In this document: positions 17,136 to 25,667 of the stretch, piece after piece
How the letters are laid out: each line of letters starts with the position of its first letter
Position numbering within the stretch: position 1 is the stretch's first letter
Translations under genes and position numbers: made by a program
Source of the DNA: Streptomyces viridochromogenes
Lineage (GTDB): Bacteria > Actinomycetota > Actinomycetes > Streptomycetales > Streptomycetaceae
Length of the DNA: 64,000 bases
Direction of reading: 5' to 3'
NCBI RefSeq assembly: GCF_001270495.1
Contig: NZ_LGUR01000117.1
Location: forward strand, 1-64,000
Notes under the pieces: generated by a model
Seen by the model: the letters and a program-made list of their open reading frames with translations, nothing else
What the model was told of the DNA's origin: nothing
Database searches by the model: none

Positions 17136-18440
17136 TCAGGAAGCGGCTACGGCGTTCTCGGGCAGCTCCCGGACGTGCCGTATCCCGGACGCGATGACCC
17201 ACAGCACGCTCAGCACGGCCCCCATGGTGCCGATCCACAGGGTCGGCCGCAGGCCGAGCGCGGTGCCCAGCGTGCCGGCGAGCACCGCGCCGATCGGGCG
17301 CACTCCGAAGTTGGCGGTCTGCACCACGCCCATCACGCGGGAACGCAGCGTCTCCGGGATGACGGCGATGAGATAACTGTTGGTCGAGATGTCCAGGACC
17401 GCGACCCCGCTGCCTGCGCCCAGCTGCGCAGCGAGCAGCGCTGCGATCACCCAGAGCTCCGGGCCCTCGGCCAGTGGCACCAGCATCACGGGCAGGCTGA
17501 ACCACAGGAAGCCGGTGACAATGCTCGGGCCGATGCCGATCCTCCGTACCACGCACGGCGCGGCCCACGCACCGGCAAGCCCGCCGAGCCCTGCCGCGGC
17601 AACCACCATCCCCAGCGCCCCGGCCGTCAGCCCCAGCTCGGTGGCCCCGTACAGCACGTACAGGGTCAGCAGGAAGGTGTGGCACAGGCTCAGCATGGCG
17701 ACCCCGGCGAGCAGCAGGCCCGGGGTGCGGTGCGCCCTCACCCACCGCAGTCCGGCCGCCAACCCGCGCCTGTCACGCGGGGCGGGGGGCGCCTCCCGCG
17801 CCTCGATACGTCCCAGGCACACCGCGGACACCAGATAGGTCGCGGCGTCTACCAGCAGCGCGAACGGTGCCGACAGCGCCTGGACCAGCGCTCCGCCCGT
17901 ACTCGGCCCGGCGACCGAGGCCGTCGATCTGCTCCCGGAGAGCAGCGCGTTGGCGTCCACGTACCGCTCCGGGGCGACCACGGATGCGTACACGTGATGC
18001 TGGCAGACCCGGAACAACACGGTCAGCGCCCCGACTACGAACTCGGTCACGTACAGATGGGTCATCGTCAGCGTCCCGAAGGCGTACGCCAGCGGCACCG
18101 AGGCCACCGCGGCGAATCGCCCGACATCCGCGACGATCATCGCCCTGCGCCGGTCCGTCTGCCGGTCCGCCCAGGCCCCGCCGGGTATCGACAGCAGCAG
18201 CGAGGGCAGCAGCGCCGCCGCCGTGAGCCACCCCATCTCGGTCGCACCCGCGTCCAGCAACAGCACGGCGGCCAGCGGGATCGCCAAGATATTGATCTCG
18301 TCCCCGACCAGAGAGGTACTCTGCGCGGTCCAGTACAGCCGGAAGCCCCGCTCCCGCAGCAGCCCGGTGCGGGGCGGACCATCGCCGCCATTCCCCCCGC
18401 GGCGACGGGCCGCCCTCATCCCCATCCCCGCTTTGCTCAT
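17136..18440 (-). CDS. MFS transporter (drug-exporter type)
   Basis: A 434-residue major facilitator with about 12 hydrophobic segments. The early LYWTAQSTSLVGDEIN and the loop GGAWADRQTDRRRAMIVAD (the MFS A-motif region between helices 2 and 3) are recognisable. A second, weaker copy lies near GALGMVVAAAGLGGLAGA. ATG 18440 (MSKAGMG) is chosen; the upstream part of the open frame belongs to the ABC ATPase remnant region. It is the last gene of the repeat-protein/GNAT cassette, so export of the cassette product or resistance is a reasonable guess, but it is not shown by sequence. Confidence 0.85.
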   Translation of the reverse strand: MSKAGMGMRAARRRGGNGGDGPPRTGLLRERGFRLYWTAQSTSLVGDEINILAIPLAAVLLLDAGATEMGWLTAAALLPSLLLSIPGGAWADRQTDRRRAMIVADVGRFAAVASVPLAYAFGTLTMTHLYVTEFVVGALTVLFRVCQHHVYASVVAPERYVDANALLSGSRSTASVAGPSTGGALVQALSAPFALLVDAATYLVSAVCLGRIEAREAPPAPRDRRGLAAGLRWVRAHRTPGLLLAGVAMLSLCHTFLLTLYVLYGATELGLTAGALGMVVAAAGLGGLAGAWAAPCVVRRIGIGPSIVTGFLWFSLPVMLVPLAEGPELWVIAALLAAQLGAGSGVAVLDISTNSYLIAVIPETLRSRVMGVVQTANFGVRPIGAVLAGTLGTALGLRPTLWIGTMGAVLSVLWVIASGIRHVRELPENAVAAS

Positions 18441-18694
18441 CGGGCGGCTCGGACGGTGATGTCGGACGCGCCGCGGGCCACGGAGGCCGCACCGCGCTCG
18501 ATCCCACATCCGCGTGGCACCTCCCCGCCACGGCCGCAACCCGCTGTCCTGCCCGGACCGTTCGGGCCGACCAGCCCCTGCGCCCCGTGCTGCGGGACGG
18601 CCGGGCACCCCCCATCCAGCGCACACAGGTCCGGCCGGCCCCAGCGCGGATACCGCCGGGTCAGCTCCCGCACTGCACTCGCGTTCTGGGTCAC
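18437..18694 (-). pseudogene. N-terminal remnant of an ABC-transporter ATPase
   Basis: A GTG start overlaps the GNAT stop by 4 bases (GTGA). The frame begins VRELTRRYPRWGRPDLCALD and continues to LVGPNGPGRTAG, which is the start of an ABC ATPase with a damaged Walker A (lysine replaced by arginine, glycines shifted). Everything after Walker A is low-complexity and unrelated, and the frame ends 3 bases inside the MFS start. The cassette thus once had, or has lost, an ABC exporter gene here. Confidence 0.55.
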
Positions 18695-19269
18695 CGGCCG
18701 GCTCCGTGCGCGGGGACGGGCAGGGTCAGCAGCATGATGTGGGAAGCGGGTTCCCCGTCGGCCGGGCGCCAGCTACCGATCTGACGGTAGCCCCACGCGG
18801 CGTAGGCGGCGTGCGCCGGTGCTGCCTCCGGCTCGGGCCGCATCGCCAGCGTGACGCGCTCGATACCCAGGCCCTCCTGGAGGTGGGCGTGCAACCGGGC
18901 GGCCACTCCCTGGCGCCGCCATTTGGCGCGTACCGCGAGTTCGACGATGCCCAGCGTGCGCTCACCGGTCTCGGCCGCGAACTCCGCCGTCATCTCCTCC
19001 TCCATCGCCTTCCACCAGCCGGTGTCCGGCGGCAGGGGGTAGCCGAAGGCGTACCCGACAGGCAGGCCGCCGCAACGGGCCACGACGAGACGGGCACGGG
19101 GAAGCCGGACCTCCTGCGCGAAGCGGTCCACGAAGTCGGCGATCTCCTTTATGCCTTCGCAGTACGGCGGTTCGACCCAGATCTCCTTGTACATCGGCAG
19201 TACGACATCGAGCTGCGCGGCGCACTCAAGACCCTCCCACCGCTCCACCGTCACCGGCGGCTTCCCCAT
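18691..19269 (-). CDS. GNAT-family N-acetyltransferase
   Basis: A 192-residue single-domain GNAT. The acetyl-CoA loop reads ELAVRAKWRRQGVAARLHAHL (motif A, Q/R-x-x-G-x-A), followed by VTLAMRPEPEAAPAHAAYAAWGYRQIG (motif B). ATG 19269 has GGGAGGG about 6 bases upstream. It begins 43 bases after the stop of the repeat protein on the same strand and is coupled to the ABC remnant. Possible roles are acetylating the lysine-rich repeat product or self-protection; neither is demonstrated. Confidence 0.85.
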   Translation of the reverse strand: MGKPPVTVERWEGLECAAQLDVVLPMYKEIWVEPPYCEGIKEIADFVDRFAQEVRLPRARLVVARCGGLPVGYAFGYPLPPDTGWWKAMEEEMTAEFAAETGERTLGIVELAVRAKWRRQGVAARLHAHLQEGLGIERVTLAMRPEPEAAPAHAAYAAWGYRQIGSWRPADGEPASHIMLLTLPVPAHGAGR

Positions 19270-19312
19270 CCGTTCCCTCCCGTCCACTGCCACCAGCCGG
19301 AGCCGACATCGG

Positions 19313-20533
19313 CTAGCGCGTGCTCGTTCCAACAGGGATGGACCTGCGAGACCGCTCGCCGATGCTGACGCCACCCTTCGAGGTGACGAGGCGAGGGACA
19401 GCCCTGCGGCTGCCGATGCCCCCGCCGCCAGTCTTCGCGGTGGCGGGGCGGCCGACGGGCCGACGGTTACCGACACCCGGGGTGACCTTCGACGCGGCGG
19501 GAAGGCGGACAATCCTGCGACTACCGACCCCCGGACCGCCAGCCTTCGCGGTCGCGGGGTGACGGACCGTCCTGCGGGTGCCGATGCTCGGGCCGGTGCC
19601 CTTCAAAGTGGCGGGGCGGCGGACAATCCTGCGGGAACCGACGCCCGGGGTGCTCTTCGCGGTCGCGGGGTGTCGGACAGCCCTGCGGGTGCCGGCGCCC
19701 GGGCCGCTGGCCTTCATGGTGACGGGGCGGTGGACGGTCCTGCGGGTGCCGACGGTCGGGCCGTTGCCCTTCGCGGTGGCGGGGCGGCGGACAATCCTGC
19801 GGCCGCCGACGCCCGGGGTGTGCTTCGCGGTGGCGGGGTAGCGGACGGCCCTGCGGGAGCCGATGCCCCCACTGCCGGTTTTCGCGGTGGCGGGGCGGCG
19901 GACCATCCTGCGGGTACCGGCGCTCGGGCCGCCCTTCGCGGTCGCGGGGTGGCGGACAACCCTGCGGGAACCGGTGGTCGGGCCGCCGCCCTTGGCGGTC
20001 GCGGGGTAACGGACAGACCTGCGGGTACCGAGGCCAGGGGTGCCGCCCTTCAATGTGGTGGTGCGACGGACAGACCTGCGGCCACTGACACCCGAATTGC
20101 CCTTCAACGTGGCGGGGCGGTAAACGGGTTCGCGTCCGGAGACACCCGGCGTGCCCTTGCGACTGTCGATGCCCGAGCCCCCCTTCGCAGTAGCGGGCTG
20201 GTCGACCGCCCTGCGGCCACCGACGCTCGGGCCGGTCTTCGCGGTGGCGGGGCGGCAGACAACCCCGCGGCCGCCGATGCCAGGGCCGCCCTTCAACGTG
20301 GCGGGGCGGCGGACAATCCTGCGGCCGCCGACGCTCGGGTCGCCCTTCGCGGTCGCGGGGTGGCGGACGGCCCGTCGGCGGGTGCCGACGCTCGGACCGC
20401 CGGTCTTCGCGGTGGCGGGGTGACGGACAATCCTGCGGGTACCGACCCCCGGGCCGGCCTTCAAAGTAGCGGGGCGGAGAGCAAGCGTTCCCTGGGCAAG
20501 GGCGGGGGCCTCAGAGTCCATAAGGGCGAGCAT
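19313..20533 (-). CDS. highly basic tandem-repeat protein, candidate multicore peptide precursor
   Basis: About 406 residues. A 20-residue acidic/hydrophobic head (MLALMDSEAPALAQGTLALR) is followed by about 20 tandem units of 18-20 residues with consensus R-[HR]-P-A-T-[AL]-K-x-G-G-P-x-V-G-[TS]-R-R-x-V. PAT-x-K and G-[TS]-RR are nearly constant; the 4-5 residues between them vary. ATG 20533 is chosen because AAAGGA sits 8 bases upstream; a GTG 16 codons earlier lacks one. Codon third positions are GC-rich in this frame, supporting the minus strand although the 54-60-bp DNA repeat is also open on the other strand. No known domain is visible. Alternatives are a multicore RiPP precursor with dibasic processing sites or a histone-H1-like nucleic-acid-binding protein. 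Confidence 0.65.
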   Translation of the reverse strand: MLALMDSEAPALAQGTLALRPATLKAGPGVGTRRIVRHPATAKTGGPSVGTRRRAVRHPATAKGDPSVGGRRIVRRPATLKGGPGIGGRGVVCRPATAKTGPSVGGRRAVDQPATAKGGSGIDSRKGTPGVSGREPVYRPATLKGNSGVSGRRSVRRTTTLKGGTPGLGTRRSVRYPATAKGGGPTTGSRRVVRHPATAKGGPSAGTRRMVRRPATAKTGSGGIGSRRAVRYPATAKHTPGVGGRRIVRRPATAKGNGPTVGTRRTVHRPVTMKASGPGAGTRRAVRHPATAKSTPGVGSRRIVRRPATLKGTGPSIGTRRTVRHPATAKAGGPGVGSRRIVRLPAASKVTPGVGNRRPVGRPATAKTGGGGIGSRRAVPRLVTSKGGVSIGERSRRSIPVGTSTR

Positions 20534-20617
20534 GTGTCCGGTCCTTTCGGCGACGGGGCACTCATCGTCCGGTGATGGCACGCGGCCGGAAACCTCAAGA
20601 GTTATAGGGTTCCGGGC

Positions 20618-20682
20618 GTTGACCGGCTGCAGGCCGAGGGCTATGGGATCGCCAAGGAAGGCGTAGCTCGGCTGCTCTGCTC
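20618..20682 (+). pseudogene. possible C-terminal scrap of a Tn3-family transposase
   Basis: About 21 residues (VDRLQAEGYGIAKEGVARL) resemble the L-x-A-x-G-x-x-V-x-x-E-D-V-A-R-L stretch near the C-terminus of Tn3 transposases. The following LSPxxxxHINMLG motif is missing. The match is too short to be sure. Confidence 0.3.
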
Positions 20683-20709
20683 AAGTTCGGAGATGTGACC
20701 GTGTGTTAC

Positions 20710-20889
20710 TCACTCGTCGTCGTTGGGATTGGCTGCCTGGGATTCTCGGGCGAGGGCGATGCAGAGCGCCGTGATGGTGGTCAGGGGGATCTAGGTGTCG
20801 TGGTTGTCGAGGAAGTAGCGCCATGTCTCCGTGGCAGTCAGGCCCTGTGAGTAGTGGGTCTTGATCCTTCGGTAGTTGTCCTCGGTCAT
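20710..20889 (-). pseudogene. 59-residue small protein interrupted by TAG
   Basis: A continuous frame starts at ATG 20889 (MTEDNYRRIKTHYSQGLTAT) and runs to TGA at 20710. It is interrupted by one TAG at 20791-20793. After the stop it resumes with IPLTTITALCIALARESQAA, so the reading frame looks like one gene with a single nonsense codon. The first part has helix-turn-helix-like spacing. I do not recognise a family. Confidence 0.4.
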
Positions 20890-20984
20890 GAAGGCCCGCG
20901 CTGGGGGCTGTGGATCGGGAAACGCGGGCTGAGAATCCTTCTGAGGCCCCAGAGCGGGATCGGCCACTTGTCGGCGCTGCCGGT

Positions 20985-21090
20985 TGACCGACGATCTACT
21001 CCGCGGACTGCCGCCCACGACCAGCGTGAGCACCCTCGACGGCTATCACACCAGCCCTTTGACCTGCGACTTCAAGTTGGCGGAGGCTCA
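20985..21090 (+). repeat. 106-bp inverted-orientation repeat, copy B
   Basis: Plus-strand partner of the sequence at 15382-15487 (minus), with about 8 differences over 106 bases. Several of the differences are conservative at the peptide level (TDDLLRGLPPTTSVSTLDGY). It ends 56 bases before the stop of the flavoprotein gene at 21146. Confidence 0.8.
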
Positions 21091-21145
21091 ATCACATGGG
21101 CTCCGGCGCTGCGCGCCTTGGAGCTGGACTCCTGCCCTACACCTG

Positions 21146-23119
21146 TCAGATCTCGCGACCGGCCTGGTGTCCGTGGACGATGGCAATCTCGATGTCCCGC
21201 GGCTGGTAGCAGTCACCGATCGCTTGGACGTCCGGGTGCTGCTTCGCCAGCTGTCGGTAGAGCGAGTCGTCAGCGATGCCGCCGGCGGCTACGACGACGG
21301 TGTCGATGCCTTCGATGCTGTCGGGCTCCCAGGTGACGACATTGAACGTGGTGATCGAGCCTTCTTCGATCTCGTGGATCGAGGTGTGGGTCTGCAGCTC
21401 GACTCGTGGGCTGTTCATGAGTACTTCGAGCAGATGGTGTCGCGCCGGCGACGGCATTTCGGGGGCCACGGTCTCCATCCCGGTCACGAACCTGACGTTG
21501 TGTCGCTTGGCGGCGAGGTAGTCGGCTGTAGTAGCCCCTTCTGCCCGGCCGCCGACGTCGAACACGAGTACGTTCGTGCCGGCCACGGTGTCGTCGGCGA
21601 GGACTTCTCGCGCAGTGCGCACGTGCGGGAGGTCCGCGCCGGTCACCTCTGGAACGAAGGGCGTGGACCCGGTGGCGACGAGGATGACGTCGGGAGACTC
21701 GGCCAGGACGGTCTTCGCGTCAGCCTCCACGCCGAGTCGAACATCCACCCCGAGCTTCGGCAGCTGCCGTTCGAACCAGAGGATGACCTCCTCGAAGTTG
21801 CCGCGTCTCGGTGTCGTCATGACGAGATTGACCTGGCCGCCCATGCGCTGGTCGCGTTCGAAGAGGACCACGTGGTGTCCCCGCATGGCAGCGGTGCGGG
21901 CGGCCTCCATGCCGGCCGGTCCGGCGCCGACGATGACGACCCGCTTCGGTTCGTCAACCGGCTCCAGCTCTCCCCACGCCTGTTCCCGGCCGGTGACGGG
22001 GTTGTAGATGCACCCGACGCCGAGACCTTTGTCGACATGGCCGACGCAGGACTGGGTGCAGGCGATGCAGGTGCGGATGTCGTCGGTGCGGCCTTCCCGC
22101 GCCTTGTTCGGGAAGTGTGGGTCGGCGATGAGGGTCTTCGCCATTCCGACGATGTCGAGCTTTCCGTCGGCGATGCTCTGCTCTGCGAAGGCCGGTGAGT
22201 CCTGACGACCCGCTCCGATGATCGGCAGTGTGATGCCGGCGTCCTTCATGGCCGCGGACAGGTGGATGAAGGCTCCGGTCTCGAAGTAGTGGCTGGGCCA
22301 GTGTGCGCGACCGCTTCGGGGGACGGAGGTGATGGCCTGCCAGATGCTGATGTAGTCGACGAGCTGCTCTGCTTCGAGGATCTTCGCCAGCTCGACGTGG
22401 TCGGGCAGACTCATGCTGTAGTCCACACCGTCGTCGTAGAGTCGGACGCCGAGAATCCGGTCCTTGCCGATGCCTTCGCGCGTCACCTCGAGCACTTCGC
22501 TGAGGAACGTCATCCGTTCACGCAGGTCATTGCCGCCGTACTTGTCGTCGCGGCGATTGCCGTGCGGATGCAGGAAGTTCGCGAACAGGTAGTCCATGCC
22601 GATGGACAGCTCGATCCCGTCGAAGTCGCAGCGACGCATACGGTCCGCGGCGGCGCCGAACGACTCGACGATCCCTTCCACTTCGCCGGTCGACAGCTCG
22701 TGGGGCATGAACAGCGGCACCGAATAGTCGGGGGTCGGGACCGGCGACGGGGCGACGATGTCGCGGCGAAGGAATCCAGCGTGATCCATGAGGCGACGTC
22801 CACGGTGACCGAGCTGCGCGATGAGGGGCACGTCGAACTCGTGGCACCCCTGTGCCATCTTGCTGAACGCGTCCATGGTCGCGTCGCTGTAGGTGGCCAG
22901 CGAGAGTGACGCGTCGCCGTCATAGACGGGAACCGTATGCCCGGTGACGATGACACCGGCGCCGCCCTTGGCTCGTTCGCGAACGTAGTAGGCGTATGCA
23001 TCGGTCGGGGTGCCGTCCCCCAGTTGGAAGTGTGCGGCGTGGCCGGTGTTCATGATCCTGTTTTTCAGGGTGCATGGACCTACCTGAATCGGGTTGAAGA
23101 GGTTCGGGAAGTCCGTCAT
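21146..23119 (-). CDS. trimethylamine-dehydrogenase/2,4-dienoyl-CoA-reductase-type iron-sulfur flavoprotein
   Basis: A 657-residue three-domain enzyme. Residues 1-350 form an Old Yellow Enzyme FMN barrel (FNPIQVGPCTLKNRIMNTGH, SIGMDYLFANFLHPHGNRRD). A 4Fe-4S motif C-x2-C-x3-C followed by a fourth Cys lies in CIACTQSCVGHVDKGLGVGC. The C-terminal ADP/FAD-binding half contains VVIVGAGPAGMEAARTAA and VLVFDVGGRAEGA. Family members either N-demethylate secondary and tertiary amines and hand electrons to ETF, or reduce conjugated double bonds. With etfBA on the same strand and a permease upstream, amine demethylation is favoured; ring reduction is the alternative. Confidence 0.88.
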   Translation of the reverse strand: MTDFPNLFNPIQVGPCTLKNRIMNTGHAAHFQLGDGTPTDAYAYYVRERAKGGAGVIVTGHTVPVYDGDASLSLATYSDATMDAFSKMAQGCHEFDVPLIAQLGHRGRRLMDHAGFLRRDIVAPSPVPTPDYSVPLFMPHELSTGEVEGIVESFGAAADRMRRCDFDGIELSIGMDYLFANFLHPHGNRRDDKYGGNDLRERMTFLSEVLEVTREGIGKDRILGVRLYDDGVDYSMSLPDHVELAKILEAEQLVDYISIWQAITSVPRSGRAHWPSHYFETGAFIHLSAAMKDAGITLPIIGAGRQDSPAFAEQSIADGKLDIVGMAKTLIADPHFPNKAREGRTDDIRTCIACTQSCVGHVDKGLGVGCIYNPVTGREQAWGELEPVDEPKRVVIVGAGPAGMEAARTAAMRGHHVVLFERDQRMGGQVNLVMTTPRRGNFEEVILWFERQLPKLGVDVRLGVEADAKTVLAESPDVILVATGSTPFVPEVTGADLPHVRTAREVLADDTVAGTNVLVFDVGGRAEGATTADYLAAKRHNVRFVTGMETVAPEMPSPARHHLLEVLMNSPRVELQTHTSIHEIEEGSITTFNVVTWEPDSIEGIDTVVVAAGGIADDSLYRQLAKQHPDVQAIGDCYQPRDIEIAIVHGHQAGREI

Positions 23120-23355
23120 GTCAGAGTCCTGGGTCTTGTGCTCGGGTCAGGTGCGAGTGCGCGCGACCGGCGCATTCGGTCCCTCGAGGTGTCCTGGAGC
23201 CGGAATTCGCGTGCCCGGGTGGTGGCGCCGGCCGGTCGTTGAGCCGGGTCACTCCTGCGCTCGCCGGCGCATGGACCCTCTGGTCGATGTTCATGTCTCG
23301 CGACTGGCTGAGTCTGTGTCGCGTGGCGCCGAGGGTCGGGTGCACTGCTGGACGG

Positions 23356-25008
23356 CTAAGCAAGGGTGGTCGCTCCCATCTCGCGGGACTCAAGGTTGAG
23401 TTCGCCGTCGCTCGGGGCGTACTGCTGCGCCTTCTCGGTCGGCAGCCGCGTCGCGATCGCCAGGTAGTAGACGGCGAGACTGAAAGCAACCATGACTGCG
23501 GTGTCCCAGTAGGGGAACGGCAGGTAGCCCAGACCGCTGGGGTGGGAGGCTTGGCCGAAGGTGCCCATGTAGCTGATGGCCGCTGTCCCGAGGATCCAGA
23601 CCCATACCCACCAGGAAGATCGGAAGTCGAGGTCGGGTCGGTCCTCGGCTTGCTGGAAGGCGCGGTTGGTGAAGAACACCGCGTAGCCGATGCCGATGGC
23701 GACGAAGACCTTCCAGTCCGTTTCCCAACCGGTCCAGTACACGAGCAGGTTGGCTGCGGCGAAGCCCAGAGGCGCCCAGAGACCAGCTGGCCTGAGTCGG
23801 AACGGACGGGCCGCGTCGGGGAATGAGCGCCGGAGCGACCCGAGCGCGATGGGAACGCCTGCCCACAGCATGGCCGTCGCGGAGGTGAGGAATCCGAGGA
23901 GGGACTGCCAGCTCGGGAACGGCAGCAGGCACAGCAGGCCGACCACGAAACTGATGATCACGCCGATGACGGGGACGCCACGCTTGTCGACGCGAGTGAC
24001 CACGTCGGGAATGTACCCGTTTCGCCCCATTCCGTAGGTGACTCGCGCGGTCGAGGTGACGTAGGCAACTCCGTTGCCGGACGGGGAAACGACGGAGTCG
24101 ATGTAGACGATCGCGGCAATCAGGCCCAAGCCAAGAGACGTGGCCAATGCCGCAAACGGACCAGTGGTGACGTCGACGCTGGTTCCTTCCCAGCCATGCG
24201 CCAGTTTCGCGGGCGAGAGCGCGCCGATGTACGCGACCTGAAGGCCGATATAGAGGATCGAGCAGACAACGAGGGATCCGAGGAGTGCGAACGGGATGTT
24301 CCGGCCGGGGTTCTTGGTCTCGGCGCCGAGCTGAACAGCCTGCTCGAAGCCGGTGTAGGCGAAGACGATGCCGCCGATGGCGACAGCGGCCAGCACGCCA
24401 TGGAAGCCGTACGGCGCGAAGCCGTGGGAGTGGAAGTTCGACGGTTGGAAGCGGGCGAACAGGATAGCCACGATGACCAGCGCGATGGTGCCGATCTTCC
24501 ACCAGGTGATCGCGTTGTGTACTCGGCCCAGGGCCTTGATCGCGAACAGGTTGAGCACGACGAAGATTGCCAACAGTGAGATGGCAACGACATAGCCGAG
24601 CGAGGTCAGGGTCCCGTCGCCGTCGAACAGGTTCAGGTGCGTGTAACCCTCGGCGTAGCTGAGGACTCCCTGAACCTCGATGGGGGCGGTCGCCGCTCCG
24701 TAGATCCAGGCCATCCAGCCGATACCGAATCCGGCGAGGGTCCCGTGAGAATAGTGGACGAACCGGGCCGAGCCTCCGGCCACGGAGAACATCGCGCCCA
24801 ACTCGGCATGGTTGAAAGCGATGAGTACGAGAATCGCGATCGCGACAAACCAAGCGAGCAACGCCGCCGGGCCGGCAATCGCGGCAGCGTTCATCGCACT
24901 GAACAGCCACCCCGTTCCGATGATCGAGTTGATCGTGATCTGAAGGATGCTCATGCGGGACAGTTGGCGCTTGAGGCCATGGTCGGCTACATCGGTACTC
25001 GCACTCAC
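23356..25008 (-). CDS. APC-superfamily amino acid/amine permease
   Basis: A 550-residue integral membrane protein with about 12-14 hydrophobic segments. The conserved first helix region INSIIGTGWLFSAMNAAAIAG and the GGSARFVHYSHGTLAGFGIG loop are typical of the APC (AGT/GabP-like) permeases. GTG 25008 is chosen: AGGAG ends 5 bases before it, and the longer frame upstream is not family-like. It lies 236 bases upstream of the flavoprotein gene on the same strand, so it is the likely importer of that enzyme's substrate. Confidence 0.9.
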   Translation of the reverse strand: MSASTDVADHGLKRQLSRMSILQITINSIIGTGWLFSAMNAAAIAGPAALLAWFVAIAILVLIAFNHAELGAMFSVAGGSARFVHYSHGTLAGFGIGWMAWIYGAATAPIEVQGVLSYAEGYTHLNLFDGDGTLTSLGYVVAISLLAIFVVLNLFAIKALGRVHNAITWWKIGTIALVIVAILFARFQPSNFHSHGFAPYGFHGVLAAVAIGGIVFAYTGFEQAVQLGAETKNPGRNIPFALLGSLVVCSILYIGLQVAYIGALSPAKLAHGWEGTSVDVTTGPFAALATSLGLGLIAAIVYIDSVVSPSGNGVAYVTSTARVTYGMGRNGYIPDVVTRVDKRGVPVIGVIISFVVGLLCLLPFPSWQSLLGFLTSATAMLWAGVPIALGSLRRSFPDAARPFRLRPAGLWAPLGFAAANLLVYWTGWETDWKVFVAIGIGYAVFFTNRAFQQAEDRPDLDFRSSWWVWVWILGTAAISYMGTFGQASHPSGLGYLPFPYWDTAVMVAFSLAVYYLAIATRLPTEKAQQYAPSDGELNLESREMGATTLA

Positions 25009-25667
25009 GCTGTCTCCTAGTCGCTCGTGGTGAGGTGGGGCTGGGGTGGCTCGCAATCCCGGTACGCGACGTGACGAGCAGCGGTCGCGCACCGAGGGCA
25101 CAGGACGGTTCCATGCAGTTCTTCACGCGCTTTGCAGACATCGAGTCCCCGGTCCCTCGATCAGCGTGGGGCCAAGTCACGCACGTCCCGCTCTCCAGGT
25201 AAAGCGGGGAAAGATGGATGGAACCTTTAAGAAATACTTCTCTATGTAGCCGGGCCCAACAGCCGCAAATCTGTTGACCGACGTTCGGCGTGACCAGGGG
25301 ACGCCGTCGCGGTGTTCATGCCGTGGGGCCGAAAGAGCCCCGCCAGGTCTTCCGGCGGGGCTTCGCGATCACGCCGGCGCCAGGGTGGGCGCGTTGGCGT
25401 CGCGGTCAGGGTTGTGCCGGGTCGATGGTCATCGCGCTGTCATTCCGGACGCGGCGGAGCGGACACCGGGCCGTGGGGGATCACATGACTCCCCGACCTC
25501 TGCCGCGGACACGTGATACCCGCCAACTCCTGAGCATGACTGGACACACCATCCATCCCGCCGGCCCCCACCTCACCACCCCTGGAGCACCTCCACGAGC
25601 ACGGGAGCGCGGCGGGTGTCACGGTCTCACCAATGATCAAGACAGCGAGTTGATGACCCTCAGGGGC
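25009..25667. other. gene-free region with a strong hairpin
   Basis: About 660 bases between the permease start and the LysR stop. An AT-rich patch (AACCTTTAAGAAATACTTCT, 25221-25240) could hold the permease promoter. The hairpin at 25337-25361 is listed separately. The remaining open frames have no recognisable domain. Confidence 0.4.
25337..25361. terminator. GC-rich hairpin, probable terminator
   Basis: A perfect 8-bp stem GCCCCGCC / GGCGGGGC with a 9-base loop and a short T/C stretch after it. It lies in the region between the divergently read permease promoter area and the 3' end of the LysR gene, so it may end transcripts from either direction. Confidence 0.6.

Noticed and set aside
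19313-20533. Possible CRISPR array because of many regular repeats
   Set aside because: The repeats are direct, contiguous and in frame, without unique spacers; unit length varies by whole codons. No cas genes are present in the window.
19151-20575. 474-residue plus-strand frame of Gly/Ala-rich repeats over the same region as the repeat protein
   Set aside because: The repeat unit is usually a multiple of three, so several frames stay open. This frame begins inside the GNAT gene on the opposite strand and has no ribosome site. The minus frame has GC-rich third positions, a good AAAGGA and fits the operon.
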